Shown: positions 9,111-17,985 of the stretch, piece by piece
Position numbering within the stretch: the first letter of the stretch is position 1
How the letters are laid out: each line of letters begins with the position of its first letter
From: Terriglobia bacterium
Lineage (GTDB): Bacteria; Acidobacteriota; Terriglobia; Bryobacterales; Bryobacteraceae
Length of the DNA: 34,990 bases
Reading direction: 5' to 3'
Assembly (NCBI GenBank): GCA_021325175.1
Contig: JAJPHS010000127.1
Coordinates: 76,909-111,898 of the forward strand
Made by a program: the position numbers and the translations under genes
Notes under the pieces: generated by a model
The model's database searches: none
Told to the model about the DNA's origin: nothing
What the model saw: only the letters and a program-made list of their open reading frames with translations

Positions 9111-9716
9111 TTAATGCCCGAGATACTGGCCCGTGCTCGCGTCCACAAAAACAGACCACTCCGCCGCCGATACCGATTGCCCCCACATCACCCGCCAGGC
9201 CGGATCGGGGAAGCGCGGCGTGAACTCGCACAAAAAAGTCACCTGCGGCTTTTCGCCCGGCTTTTTCAAATACTCCGCGCTTTTGGCCACCGCGGTCTGA
9301 TACGCCTCCGGCGTGTCGATTTGCAGCGCCGCCACCGAAAACGGCTTTTCCTGACCCTGCGGACCACGCCAGGCATCCTCAAGTCCCGCAAAAACCCCTT
9401 TATGCAGATTACCTTCGGACTCCACCGCGGACCAGGTGTAAATCCGCTGCCGGCCTTTGGCCGCCGAGACCCATAAAATTTCCCACGCGCCGGCTTTGCC
9501 GTCGGCCGACTTGGGTTCCGGCAAATTGAAACTCCGGATGCGCATCGGCTGGCAATCCGCCGCCCAACTGCGAGCCTGCGGATACGTCATTTGAAACGCC
9601 TGCCGTCCGGTGATCGGCGCAACCGCCGGCTCCGCTGCTTTTTTCGCGGTGGGAGCGGGGGTTTCCGAGCACGCGGCCAGCAACAGCGCGGCGCACACAG
9701 CCATCGAGAGTCTCAT
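9111..9716 (-). CDS. Putative secreted lipoprotein, PepSY-like C-terminus
   Basis: The protein is 201 residues from the ATG at 9716 (a GTG three codons earlier is possible). It starts with a short lipoprotein signal and lipobox LLLAAC, with the acylated cysteine at residue 16. A low-complexity Pro/Ala/Lys linker follows, then a domain of about 150 residues. The end, from DPAWRVMWG to [12 protein letters not shown], resembles the final strand of PepSY-type domains (W-x-V ... VDA-TG), but this is only a resemblance. It is probably anchored in the periplasm or outer membrane. It is divergent from the acyl-CoA dehydrogenase. Function unknown. Confidence 0.72.
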   Translation of the reverse strand: MRLSMAVCAALLLAACSETPAPTAKKAAEPAVAPITGRQAFQMTYPQARSWAADCQPMRIRSFNLPEPKSADGKAGAWEILWVSAAKGRQRIYTWSAVESEGNLHKGVFAGLEDAWRGPQGQEKPFSVAALQIDTPEAYQTAVAKSAEYLKKPGEKPQVTFLCEFTPRFPDPAWRVMWGQSVSAAEWSVFVDASTGQYLGH

Positions 9717-9791
9717 CTCTTTCACTGTGTCGTTTCACGCCGCGCCGTGTCAACCATCGCCGAATCGAAACCGCCGATAATAGAAACCGCT

Positions 9792-11015
9792 ATGCCCTTC
9801 GATCCCTCGCCAAAATCCCTGGACCTGCAATCCCGCCTCCACGCCTTCATGCGCGACTACATCTATCCGAATGAGCGCCTCTACCACGCCCAAATCCAGG
9901 AAGACCGCTGGCGCCCCGTTCCCATCGTCGAAGAGCTCAAGGCCAAGGCCCGCGCCGCCGGACTCTGGAATCTGTTTCTCGATCTCAGCAATCTCGACTA
10001 TGCTCCGCTGTGCGAAATCATGGGCCGGTCGGCGATGGCGCCGGAGGTGTTCAACTGCTCGGCGCCGGATACCGGCAACATGGAAGTTCTGCATCGCTAC
10101 GGCACCGAAGAGCAAAAGGAAAAATGGCTGAAGCCGCTGCTGGCGGGCGAAATCCGCTCGTGTTTTTCGATGACCGAAAAAGACGTCGCCTCCTCCGACG
10201 CCACCAATATCCGGGCGAGCATCGTTCGCGACGGCGATCATTACGTCATCAACGGCCGCAAATGGTGGTCAAGCGGCGCGGGCGATCCGCGCTGCAAAAT
10301 CTCCATTTTCATGGGCCAAACCGATCCCGCCGCCCCAAAACATAAACAGCAGTCGATGATTTTAGTGCCGCTCGATACCCCCGGCGTCAAAATCGAGCGT
10401 ATGCTCACCGTTTTCGGCTACGATCATGCCCCGCACGGCCACGCGGAAATGACCTTCACCGACGTCCGCGTACCCGTCTCCAATATCCTGCTGGGCGAAG
10501 GCCGCGGCTTCGAAATCGCGCAGGGCCGCCTGGGTCCGGGCCGCATTCATCACTGCATGCGCCTGATCGGCCAGGCCGAGCGGGCCCTCGAAGCGATGTG
10601 CCGCCGCGTGCAGTGCCGCGCCGCTTTTGGCAAAAAAATCGCCGAAATGGGCACGATTCGCGCCGATATCGCGCATTCCCGCATGGAAATCGAGCAGGCC
10701 CGGCTGCTGGTCCTGAAGGCCGCGCATATGATGGATACGGCCGGCAACAAAGCCGCCCGCGCCGAAATCGCGATGATCAAAGTGATCGCGCCCAACATGG
10801 CGCTGCGCGTAATCGATCGCGCCATTCAAGCCCACGGCGGCGCCGGCGTCAGCCAGGATTTCGAGCTGGCCGCCATGTGGGCCAACAGCCGCACGCTGCG
10901 CCTGGCCGACGGTCCCGACGAAGTTCATACGGAAACCGTCGCCAAACTCGAATTAGCCAAATACGAAGGACAGAACGTGAACACGTCCGCTCCGCCGGAA
11001 ACGCCTCTTTCATGA
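9792..11015 (+). CDS. Acyl-CoA dehydrogenase, ACAD10/ACAD11 (FadE2) type
   Basis: The protein is 407 residues from the ATG at 9792. A longer frame from 9591 is rejected because it runs through the divergent promoter region and adds Arg-rich residues unlike the family. It has the FAD-binding stretch [40 protein letters not shown]-like residues in the beta domain ([18 protein letters not shown]), and the C-terminal [15 protein letters not shown]. The catalytic position is in LADGPDEVH, where the ACAD10/11 family has aspartate rather than the glutamate of MCAD. These enzymes are FAD-dependent and oxidise long or branched acyl-CoAs. With the fadJ-like gene at the start of the window it suggests fatty-acid catabolism, though the two are not in one operon. 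GATAAT 12 bases before the ATG may be a -10 element. Confidence 0.92.
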   Translation: MPFDPSPKSLDLQSRLHAFMRDYIYPNERLYHAQIQEDRWRPVPIVEELKAKARAAGLWNLFLDLSNLDYAPLCEIMGRSAMAPEVFNCSAPDTGNMEVLHRYGTEEQKEKWLKPLLAGEIRSCFSMTEKDVASSDATNIRASIVRDGDHYVINGRKWWSSGAGDPRCKISIFMGQTDPAAPKHKQQSMILVPLDTPGVKIERMLTVFGYDHAPHGHAEMTFTDVRVPVSNILLGEGRGFEIAQGRLGPGRIHHCMRLIGQAERALEAMCRRVQCRAAFGKKIAEMGTIRADIAHSRMEIEQARLLVLKAAHMMDTAGNKAARAEIAMIKVIAPNMALRVIDRAIQAHGGAGVSQDFELAAMWANSRTLRLADGPDEVHTETVAKLELAKYEGQNVNTSAPPETPLS

Positions 11016-11072
11016 CGGTTGGCTGGCGCAAAACCTGACTTCGCGCCTTCGGCCCGGATCGTGGAGCTTTTT

Positions 11073-11078
11073 TAAAAT
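11073..11078 (+). promoter_or_regulatory. Candidate -10 (TAAAAT) of the DNA glycosylase gene
   Basis: TAAAAT, one base off the consensus, ends 8 bases before the GTG start at 11087. No Shine-Dalgarno sequence lies between them, so a leaderless or very short-leader transcript is likely. No convincing -35 element is visible. The rest of the 71-base gap after the acyl-CoA dehydrogenase holds nothing else I can name. Confidence 0.4.
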
Positions 11079-11086
11079 GAAACGCA

Positions 11087-11983
11087 GTGCCCGAGCTGCC
11101 CGACATTACGGTGTACATTGAAGCGCTGGAGCCCCGCATTCTGGGTCGCACTCTTCAAAAAATTCAAATCGCCGGACCCTTTCTGCTGCGCACCGCCGAT
11201 CCACCGCCTGAGGCTGCCTTCGGCCGCAAGGTAGTCGAGCTGCGGCGCGTCGGAAAGCGCATTGCCATCGGCCTCGATCCCGACCTGTGGATCGTTCTGC
11301 ACCTGATGATCGCCGGGCGGCTCCACTGGAGCACGCAGCGAAAAACCCCCGATGGACGCCGCGTGCTTGCCGCCTTTGATTTCGATTGCGGCTCGATCAC
11401 GCTGACCGAAGCCGGGTCGCGCAAACGCGCGTCCCTGCACATTGTTCAGGGCGAAGACGCGCTGGCCGCGCTCGATCCGGGCGGCATCGATGTTTTTCAC
11501 GCGCCGCCGCAAGACTTCGCCTCCGCACTCACGCGCGAAAATCACACGCTCAAGCGCGCGCTTACCGATCCGCGAACGTTCAGCGGCATCGGCAACGCCT
11601 ATTCCGACGAAATTCTGTTTCGCGCGCGGCTCTCGCCCGTTCAGCTTACGCAAAAAATGACGCCCGGCGAAATCGAACGCCTGCGCGAGGCCGTTCAAGA
11701 AACACTCAGCGACTGGACACAGCGCCTTCGCGCCGAATCGCGCGGCAAATTTCCCGAAAAAGTGACGGCGTTCCGCGAAGGCATGGCCGTTCACGGACGC
11801 TACGGCGAACCCTGCCCGCGCTGCGGGACGGAGGTGCAGCGTATCCGCTACGCATCGAACGAAACCAATTATTGCGCGCGCTGCCAGACCGGCGGAAAAC
11901 TCCTCGCCGATCGCGCGCTCAGCCGCCTGCTTCGCCGGGACTGGCCGCGAACGCTTGAAGAGCTCGAAGAGCGCCGCAAATAG
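11087..11983 (+). CDS. Fpg/Nei family DNA glycosylase with variant zinc finger
   Basis: A 298-residue protein starting at GTG. After removal of the initiator Met it begins PELPDI, giving the catalytic Pro1-Glu2 of Fpg/Nei. The conserved lysine lies in RRVGKRIAI (residue 57 counting Met), and the helix-two-turn-helix motif is FSGIGNAYSDEIL. The C-terminal zinc finger has Cys-x2-Cys-x16-Cys-x2-Cys (CPRCG ... NYCARCQ). The family excises oxidised bases and cuts the abasic site by beta/delta elimination. The finger loop is ASNETNYC in place of the GGRGTxxC that carries the DNA-contacting arginine in Fpg. This suggests a distinct subfamily, so mutM is not assigned. The stop codon abuts the convergent amidase stop with no base between. 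Confidence 0.87.
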   Translation: MPELPDITVYIEALEPRILGRTLQKIQIAGPFLLRTADPPPEAAFGRKVVELRRVGKRIAIGLDPDLWIVLHLMIAGRLHWSTQRKTPDGRRVLAAFDFDCGSITLTEAGSRKRASLHIVQGEDALAALDPGGIDVFHAPPQDFASALTRENHTLKRALTDPRTFSGIGNAYSDEILFRARLSPVQLTQKMTPGEIERLREAVQETLSDWTQRLRAESRGKFPEKVTAFREGMAVHGRYGEPCPRCGTEVQRIRYASNETNYCARCQTGGKLLADRALSRLLRRDWPRTLEELEERRK

Positions 11984-13651
11984 CTACGGCGCCGCGGCCG
12001 GCGGCGCGCGGCGCCTGGTCGCCTGCTCGAAGGAATAGGCCAGCTCGATCAGCCGCGGCTCGCTGCACGCCATCCCGGTGAATCCCACCCCGAACGGCTG
12101 GGGCTTGGCGTTGAACCCTTCCGGCAGCGGCGGATCGGGCGCGTTCGGCACCATCCCGAACGGCACGATCACGGTCGGATAGCCGGGTTTGGCGGCAATC
12201 GCGGCGCTATTGGCGCCCGGAAACAAAAGTGCGTCCAAATGATTTTCCTTCATCGTTGCGTCGATGCCGCGCGTCCCCGCCAGATCGATGTCCTTGGCGC
12301 GATCGGCTTCGTAGCGCTGCTTGTCGCGCACCACATCCATTTCGTCGGAAATATCCAGGTTGGACTGGCCGTAGCGAATCGCGCCGGATTGCGTGTGCCG
12401 CAAGTTCCACTCGCGCAGCTCGGTGAGCGTCTTCACCGGCGCCCCCGGACCCAGCGTCTTCAGCCACGCGTTGAAATCGCGTTTCATCCCGTACTTCAAA
12501 ACAACCGAGCAGTTCGCGTCACGACCCTTGCCCTCGTTCCAGCCCGAACAGATATTCCACTCCTCCAGGTCCTTGGCGGTGGCGATATTGGCCGGATCGA
12601 CAATCACCGCGCCCCTCTCTTTCAACACCGCGATCGCCTCCGCCATCACCTTGGCCTGCTCCGGATTCAATCCGCCGCGCCCATTCAGTTTGTCGTAATA
12701 AAACTGGCGCGGGATGCCGATGCGCGCGCCGCGCAGCGCGTCCGCCTTCAAGTGCGGCGTGTAATCGCGATTCGGCGGTGGAGCGCAGCGCGAGGTCGCC
12801 GCGTCGTTCGGATCGGGCGAGGCGCTTTCCATCGCGCCCAGCAGGATCGCCGCATCGGCGACGTACTTGGCCATCGGACCCGCCGTGTCCTGATCGGCCG
12901 TGATCGGAATCACGCCATAGCGGCTCACGCGGCCCACCGTGGGCTTGATCCCGGCGAGCATGTTCTGGTTCGACGGCCCCAGAATGGACCCCGACGTTTC
13001 AGTCCCGACGTTGGCCGCCCAGAAGTTCGCTGCGGTGCCGATCCCGGAGCTCGATCCGGCGGGGCTCATTACGCCGCGGCCGTCGTCGAAGCCGGGCCGC
13101 GGGTCGCGGCGCGGATCGTAGGGATTAAAACCCCACAAGCGAATCGCGTTGTAGTTGCCGACCATCGGGGTCGGCGCGCCCGCGACCCAGTTCGCCAGCT
13201 CGGTCAATGTCGTTTTGGCGATGATGATCGCGCCCGCGGCTTTGAGATTTTTCGCCAGCGTGGCTTCGTAGGGCGGCGTGTATCCGGCGAAGGCCAGCGC
13301 GCCGCCGGTGGTCGGCATTTCGGTGGTCTGGATGTTGTCTTTGAGCGCGATCGGAATGCCGTGCAGCGGCCCGCGAATGCGCCCCTGCGCGCGTTCGCGA
13401 TCCAACTCCTCGGCGTCGCGCAGGGCGTTGCGGTTCACCGTGATCGCCGAATGCAGGACATCCTCATACATCCCGATCCGGGCCAGATACTGCATCACCA
13501 GCTCGCGCGAGGTGACGCGATGCTGCTCCAGCGCCGCGCGCATCTGGGGAATGCTCGCCTCCACCACGGAAAATCCCGCGTCCTGCCGGCTTTGCGCGCA
13601 AAGGATCGCCGCCGCCATCGCGAGCGCCGCAAAAACCAACCATTTTTTCAT
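11984..13651 (-). CDS. Secreted amidase signature family hydrolase
   Basis: The protein is 555 residues from the ATG at 13651; the in-frame ATG three codons upstream is a weaker alternative, and the much longer frame to 13987 is rejected because it crosses the receptor gene's promoter. A Sec signal peptide occupies residues 1-19 (MKKWLVFAALAM ... LCAQ). The catalytic triad is Lys104 in GIPIALKDN, the cis-serine near 201 in SPAGSSSG and nucleophile Ser222 in GTETSGSI. It is closer to secreted peptide amidases than to GatA. It probably hydrolyses amides in the periplasm or outside the cell, which would fit a scavenging role beside the divergent TonB-dependent receptor; this link is inference from position only. 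Confidence 0.92.
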   Translation of the reverse strand: MKKWLVFAALAMAAAILCAQSRQDAGFSVVEASIPQMRAALEQHRVTSRELVMQYLARIGMYEDVLHSAITVNRNALRDAEELDRERAQGRIRGPLHGIPIALKDNIQTTEMPTTGGALAFAGYTPPYEATLAKNLKAAGAIIIAKTTLTELANWVAGAPTPMVGNYNAIRLWGFNPYDPRRDPRPGFDDGRGVMSPAGSSSGIGTAANFWAANVGTETSGSILGPSNQNMLAGIKPTVGRVSRYGVIPITADQDTAGPMAKYVADAAILLGAMESASPDPNDAATSRCAPPPNRDYTPHLKADALRGARIGIPRQFYYDKLNGRGGLNPEQAKVMAEAIAVLKERGAVIVDPANIATAKDLEEWNICSGWNEGKGRDANCSVVLKYGMKRDFNAWLKTLGPGAPVKTLTELREWNLRHTQSGAIRYGQSNLDISDEMDVVRDKQRYEADRAKDIDLAGTRGIDATMKENHLDALLFPGANSAAIAAKPGYPTVIVPFGMVPNAPDPPLPEGFNAKPQPFGVGFTGMACSEPRLIELAYSFEQATRRRAPPAAAP

Positions 13652-13665
13652 GAAAGTCATCTTAA

Positions 13666-13675
13666 CAAGCGCTTG
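13666..13675. promoter_or_regulatory. 10-bp palindrome in the divergent amidase/receptor intergenic region
   Basis: CAAGCGCTTG is a perfect 10-bp palindrome, 14 bases upstream of the secreted amidase start. It may be an operator half of the 148-base divergent region (13652-13799). That region also has a short imperfect inverted repeat (TTCCG/CGGAA around 13691-13706). A chance palindrome is quite possible. Confidence 0.3.
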
Positions 13676-13747
13676 GGCCGCCGCGGTTCGTTCCGGCCTA
13701 ACGGAACCGCGCTTCGCGCGTCCAAGGACTACATCAGGGGCTCGTGA

Positions 13748-13753
13748 TATAAT
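13748..13753 (+). promoter_or_regulatory. Promoter -10 (TATAAT) of the TonB-dependent receptor gene
   Basis: A perfect TATAAT lies 46 bases before the ATG at 13800, giving a leader of about 40 bases. The leader ends in an AAGGGAG Shine-Dalgarno sequence (in TTGAAAGGGAGTTCGCT) about 6 bases before the start. The -35 region is poor (AGGACT, 3/6 at 17 bases). Confidence 0.55.
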
Positions 13754-13799
13754 CTGGACAATTCTCGCATGTCGTAATGCGGTTGAAAGGGAGTTCGCT

Positions 13800-16700
13800 A
13801 TGAAAAATGGAATGTGGAAGTGCGCCGCGGTTCTGTTTTCGCTCGTTTCTCTCTCGTTTGGGCAGAACATTCGCGGCACCATTCTGGGAACGGTCCGCGA
13901 CGCCACCGGCGCGGTAGTCAGCGGCGCGAAAGTTACGGTGAAGCAGCCCGCCACCGGCCTGACGCAAACCAAAACCACCAGCGACACCGGCGACTACGTG
14001 TTCACGGAGCTTCCCGTCGGCACTTACACGGTCACTGCTGAGCAGAGCGGCTTTAAAACAGAGACGCGTGAAAATGTTTTGCTCGAGGTGGACGCCCGCG
14101 TGCGCGAGGATTTCACGCTCACGGTCGGTCAGGTGACCGAAACGCTGGCTGTGGAAGCCTCGGCGCCGGTGATCAGCACGGATTCAGCGACCGTCGGCAA
14201 TGTTATCGACAACAAGCAGGTCACCGAGCTTCCGCTGAACGGCCGCAATCCCCTGCAACTGACGCTGCTGGTGCCGGGAGCCAATTACGGCGTCAAGGGA
14301 TCGCAGAACCAGACCCAGGGCGGGTCCATTTCGGTGAACGGCGCTCGCGAGCAGTCCAATAACTTCCTGCTCGACGGCGTCGATAACAACGATCTGGCGA
14401 TCAACCAGTATTCCGTCGCCATTTCCACGGAAGCGATGATGGAGTTCAAGGTCGGCGAGAGCACCTACACGGCGGAGTACGGCCGCAGCGGCGGCGCGCA
14501 GATCAACTATATCACCCGCAGCGGCAGCAACAATTTTCATGGGGTGCTCTACGAATACCTGCGCAACGCCGACGTGGACGCGAAGAATTTTTTCGACAAG
14601 CCCGGGCCGATCCCGCCTTATAAGCGCAACCAGTTCGGCGCCTCTCTCGGCGGCCCGATAAAGAAGGACAAGACGTTTTTCTTTTTCAACTGGGAAAGCA
14701 CGCGCATCCGCCAGTCGATCACCAAGGTCGGCACGGTGCCCACGGCGGCGATGCACAACGGCGACTTCTCCGCGCTTCTGCCCAATACCGTGATCTACGA
14801 TCCGAATTCGATCAACAGCGCGGGCCAGCGGTCGCCGTTCAACGGCAACATCATCCCGAAAACGGATTTCAACAGCGTGGGCGTGGCGGTGCTGAATCTT
14901 TATCCGCTGCCCAACGCGCCCAACAACGCCGCCAGCGGCCTGTTCACCTCCACGCAGCCCCTCAAGGATGACTTCAATCAGTACACGGGCCGCATCGATC
15001 ATCGCTTCAACGACGCCGACAGCCTGTTTGGCCGCTACACCTTCAGCGATGAAAATCGCTTTAATACCTTCGATCCTTTCTGCGCCGGTTCGCACAACCT
15101 GCCCGGCTACGGCTGCAACACGCTGAACGGCGGCCAGGGATTTTTGCTCGGCGAAATTCACCTGTTCGGCGCCAATAAGATTAATGAGCTGCGCCTCGGC
15201 TACAATCGCACGCGCGGCGGAATCTTCCAGCAGGATCAGGGCACCGACAACTCCACCGCGCTGGGAATCCTGGGCACCTCGCGTTATCCGCTCGACTTCG
15301 GCACGCCGCTGATTACGCCTTCCGGCTATGACAGCGAAGGCGATGCCACCAACCTGCCGCAGGATCGCAAGGACAACACCTATCAGGTGACGGAAACGTT
15401 TTCCTGGACGCGCGGCAAGCACAATTTCAAGTTCGGCGAGGATTTCCGTGCCTTCCAGTTGAACATTCTCTTCGACACCACTTCGCGCGGCAGCCTGGCC
15501 TTCCAGCCGTTCTACACCACCGCCGCGGCGAATTCGAACTCGGGAGGAAGCTCCATCGCCGAACTTCTGCTCGGCTACCCGACCACCGCTTCGGTCAGCC
15601 GGTCGCTTGCCGGGCTTAATGCTCCCGACATCGGCGCGCAGCGAACCAAGTCACTCGACTTCTTCGGCCAGGACGACTGGCGAGTCACCTCACATCTTAC
15701 GTTGAATCTCGGCCTGCGCTGGGAGTACAACACCCCCATCACCGAAAAGTACAACCACCTGGCGACGTTTGATCCCACCGTTCCCGGCGACATCCGCACC
15801 GCGACGCCGCAACAGCCGAATCTTTACTCGGCGCCCAAGGCTCAGTTCGCGCCGCGCTTCGGATTCGCCTACACGCCGTTCAACGAAAAGACCGTGTTCC
15901 GCGGCGGCTACGGCGTGTATTGGGATGAGCGGCTGCTCAATGTTCTCTTAGGTCCCACGCTGAGCCCGCCCTTTGTCGTGCCGCTGACCTTCCCGCAGTC
16001 CAGCAATGGCATTCCGAACATCAGCATTGCCAATCCCTTCGGCGGCCAGGCCGGCAGCAGCTTTCCCAGCGCAACCTGGCTTGAAACTCCGTTCCGCAAC
16101 GGCTATCTCCAGCAGTGGAGCTTCAACGTGCAGCGCCAGCTTCCGACCGACATGGGCGTCACCGTCGGCTATGTCGGATCGAAGGGCACGCATTTGGACC
16201 ACTCCTATAACGACAACCTGCCTCATCCCTCGCCGCTGTTCAGCCAAGCCAACCGCCCTTGGCCGAACTTCACCAATGTCACGGTCGATTCCGCTTCCGC
16301 CGTTTCCAACTACAATGCCTTGCAGGCTTCGGTAGAGAAGAAGTATTCGCACGGCCTCAGCTACCTGATCGCTTATACTTTTTCCAAATCGATCGACACC
16401 GATTCGGCCTGGAGCTCATCCATCGTCAATCCATTCAATTTCCACACGGAGCGGGGCCTGTCGAGCTTCGATACGCGTAATCGCTTCGTCGCCAGCTACA
16501 CCTACGATCTGCCGGTCGGAAAAGGGCACGCGCTCGGTTCGCACATGAACGGGGTCGGGCAGGCTCTGTTGGGCGGATGGCAGACCAACGGAATTCTGAC
16601 GATTCAATCGGGCAATCCGCTCGATCCGCTGGTCGGCCTGACGACGCTGACGGGAACCAATTCCAACACGCGTCCGGATGTGGTCGCCGGCTGCAACCCG

Positions 16701-17033
16701 AACAACTTCCCGCACGATCCCTCGGATTGGTTTAATACTGCCTGCTTCACGCGCAACTTCCTTGGTCGCTTCGGCGATTCCGGCCGCAACGTGATCATCG
16801 GTCCGGACACCAAGGATTTCGACGTTTCGCTGCTAAAAAATTTCCCGCTGTTCCACGAAGGCCGCTACGTGCAGTTCCGCGGCGAATTCTTCAACGTGTT
16901 GAATCGTCCCAACTTCGACAACCCGACGGTGACCCAAACCAGCGCGACCTTCGGGCGCGTCACCTCGGCCGGGGTACAGGACCCGCGCCTGACCTCGCGC
17001 CAGATCCAGTTCGCGCTGCGGCTGGTCTTCTAA
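13800..17033 (+). CDS. TonB-dependent receptor with N-terminal carboxypeptidase-regulatory-like domain (Oar-like)
   Basis: The protein is 1077 residues from the ATG at 13800, chosen for its signal peptide and Shine-Dalgarno sequence; the frame stays open far upstream but that part is antisense to the amidase. A Sec signal (residues 1-21, ending SLSFGQ) precedes a CarboxypepD_reg domain (about 22-110, with GTVRDATGAVVSGAKV and the GTYTVTAEQSGF turn). A plug domain follows (TELPLNGRN, LDGVDNNDL), then a long beta-barrel ending in the aromatic outer-membrane signature FALRLVF. This layout is characteristic of acidobacterial SusC/Oar-like receptors, often for oligosaccharides or peptides. No SusD partner is present, and the ligand is unknown. 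A strong hairpin follows the stop codon. Confidence 0.94.
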   Translation: MKNGMWKCAAVLFSLVSLSFGQNIRGTILGTVRDATGAVVSGAKVTVKQPATGLTQTKTTSDTGDYVFTELPVGTYTVTAEQSGFKTETRENVLLEVDARVREDFTLTVGQVTETLAVEASAPVISTDSATVGNVIDNKQVTELPLNGRNPLQLTLLVPGANYGVKGSQNQTQGGSISVNGAREQSNNFLLDGVDNNDLAINQYSVAISTEAMMEFKVGESTYTAEYGRSGGAQINYITRSGSNNFHGVLYEYLRNADVDAKNFFDKPGPIPPYKRNQFGASLGGPIKKDKTFFFFNWESTRIRQSITKVGTVPTAAMHNGDFSALLPNTVIYDPNSINSAGQRSPFNGNIIPKTDFNSVGVAVLNLYPLPNAPNNAASGLFTSTQPLKDDFNQYTGRIDHRFNDADSLFGRYTFSDENRFNTFDPFCAGSHNLPGYGCNTLNGGQGFLLGEIHLFGANKINELRLGYNRTRGGIFQQDQGTDNSTALGILGTSRYPLDFGTPLITPSGYDSEGDATNLPQDRKDNTYQVTETFSWTRGKHNFKFGEDFRAFQLNILFDTTSRGSLAFQPFYTTAAANSNSGGSSIAELLLGYPTTASVSRSLAGLNAPDIGAQRTKSLDFFGQDDWRVTSHLTLNLGLRWEYNTPITEKYNHLATFDPTVPGDIRTATPQQPNLYSAPKAQFAPRFGFAYTPFNEKTVFRGGYGVYWDERLLNVLLGPTLSPPFVVPLTFPQSSNGIPNISIANPFGGQAGSSFPSATWLETPFRNGYLQQWSFNVQRQLPTDMGVTVGYVGSKGTHLDHSYNDNLPHPSPLFSQANRPWPNFTNVTVDSASAVSNYNALQASVEKKYSHGLSYLIAYTFSKSIDTDSAWSSSIVNPFNFHTERGLSSFDTRNRFVASYTYDLPVGKGHALGSHMNGVGQALLGGWQTNGILTIQSGNPLDPLVGLTTLTGTNSNTRPDVVAGCNPNNFPHDPSDWFNTACFTRNFLGRFGDSGRNVIIGPDTKDFDVSLLKNFPLFHEGRYVQFRGEFFNVLNRPNFDNPTVTQTSATFGRVTSAGVQDPRLTSRQIQFALRLVF

Positions 17034-17059
17034 ACCCCGGGCACGAATGCCGGGGGTTT
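17032..17059. terminator. Hairpin terminator after the TonB-dependent receptor, shared with convergent egtD
   Basis: A 12-bp stem with one mismatch (AAACCCCGGGCA / TGCCGGGGGTTT) and a 4-base loop CGAA begins inside the receptor stop codon. The AAA...TTT ends give short U-runs in either direction, so it may serve both the receptor and the convergent egtD, which stops at 17083. Confidence 0.75.
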
Positions 17060-17082
17060 CGAACGGTAAATCGACGGGGGCC

Positions 17083-17985
17083 TCAGGCGGCGCGCCAGAG
17101 ATTTTCGGCGAATGGCCATTCTCGGTCGATCCATTGCGCTTCCGGCTCGAATCCCGCCTGCCGCGCGATCTCCGGAATTTCGGCGGCATCGAATTTGTGC
17201 GACGATTCGGTCCAAATCGTTTCTCCCGCGCGGAAAAAGCATTCAAATTCGGCGTCGCGGATCGTCACCCGCTGATCGATTCGCGAACGCAGATGCATTT
17301 CGATACGGTTCAAGGAATGATCGTAGCGAGCCTCGTGCGCGAAGGCGCGAAGGTCGAAATCGCCGCCCAGCTCGCGATCGATGCGTCCCAATAAATTCAG
17401 ATTGAACGATGCCGTGACGCCGCACGGATCGTCGTAGGCCTCAAGCATCGTGTCGAGCGGCTTGATCAGATCGAAGCCGATCAGCAGCGCGTCGCCCGGC
17501 CGCAGCCGCGAGCGTAGCTGCCGCAAGAAATCGCCGCGGCAGCGCGGATCGAAATTGCCGATCGTGCTGCCAAGAAAAAGAATCAGCAGCGCGCCGTCAT
17601 CGCGCGGAATCCGGTCGAGGCCGTTCAGATACGAGGCTTCGATCGGCTCGATTTGCGCGAGGCCCTGCAATTCGCGCCGGCAGCGTTCGAGCGCCGCAGC
17701 CGAAAAATCGATGGGGTAATAGCGATCCGGCGCGAGCGCTTCAACAATCACGCGCGCCTTGCGCCCGGATCCGCTGCCGAACTCGGCGATCACCGGGAAA
17801 GCCGGCGCGATTTCCGGCGCACATTTTTCCAGCACGCGCTGATCGGCGCGCGTGAGGCCGTATTCGGGCAGCACGGTAATGGCCTCGAACAGCGCGCTGC
17901 CGAGCTCGTCATAAAGATACTTCGACGGCAGCTCTTTCCGCGGTTTTCTCAGACCGTTGCGGACTTCACATGCAAATTCGTTCAT
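17083..17985 (-). CDS. egtD: L-histidine N(alpha)-methyltransferase (ergothioneine biosynthesis)
   Basis: The protein is 300 residues from the ATG at 17985, which has a strong CGGAGG 4 bases upstream and overlaps the egtB stop (ATGA); the longer frame runs antisense-like through egtB and is rejected. The N-terminus matches EgtD (LPSKYLYDELGSALFEAIT, LPEYGLTRAD). The SAM-binding motif is EFGSGSGRKARVI near residues 68-80, and FLGSTIGNFDP corresponds to the substrate-binding asparagine region. EgtD uses three SAM to make hercynine (N-trimethyl-histidine), the first step of ergothioneine synthesis. Position directly after egtB in an overlapping pair supports the assignment. Confidence 0.93.
   Translation of the reverse strand: MNEFACEVRNGLRKPRKELPSKYLYDELGSALFEAITVLPEYGLTRADQRVLEKCAPEIAPAFPVIAEFGSGSGRKARVIVEALAPDRYYPIDFSAAALERCRRELQGLAQIEPIEASYLNGLDRIPRDDGALLILFLGSTIGNFDPRCRGDFLRQLRSRLRPGDALLIGFDLIKPLDTMLEAYDDPCGVTASFNLNLLGRIDRELGGDFDLRAFAHEARYDHSLNRIEMHLRSRIDQRVTIRDAEFECFFRAGETIWTESSHKFDAAEIPEIARQAGFEPEAQWIDREWPFAENLWRAA

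Noticed and set aside
12239-13747. 502-codon plus-strand frame antisense to the secreted amidase
   Set aside because: The amidase on the other strand has an intact catalytic triad and signal peptide; this product is Arg/His/Gly-rich with no motif, as expected from GC-rich third positions.
14184-15422. 412-codon minus-strand frame inside the TonB-dependent receptor
   Set aside because: The receptor frame is continuous from signal peptide to C-terminal phenylalanine; the antisense product is Val/Arg/Ala-rich without motifs.
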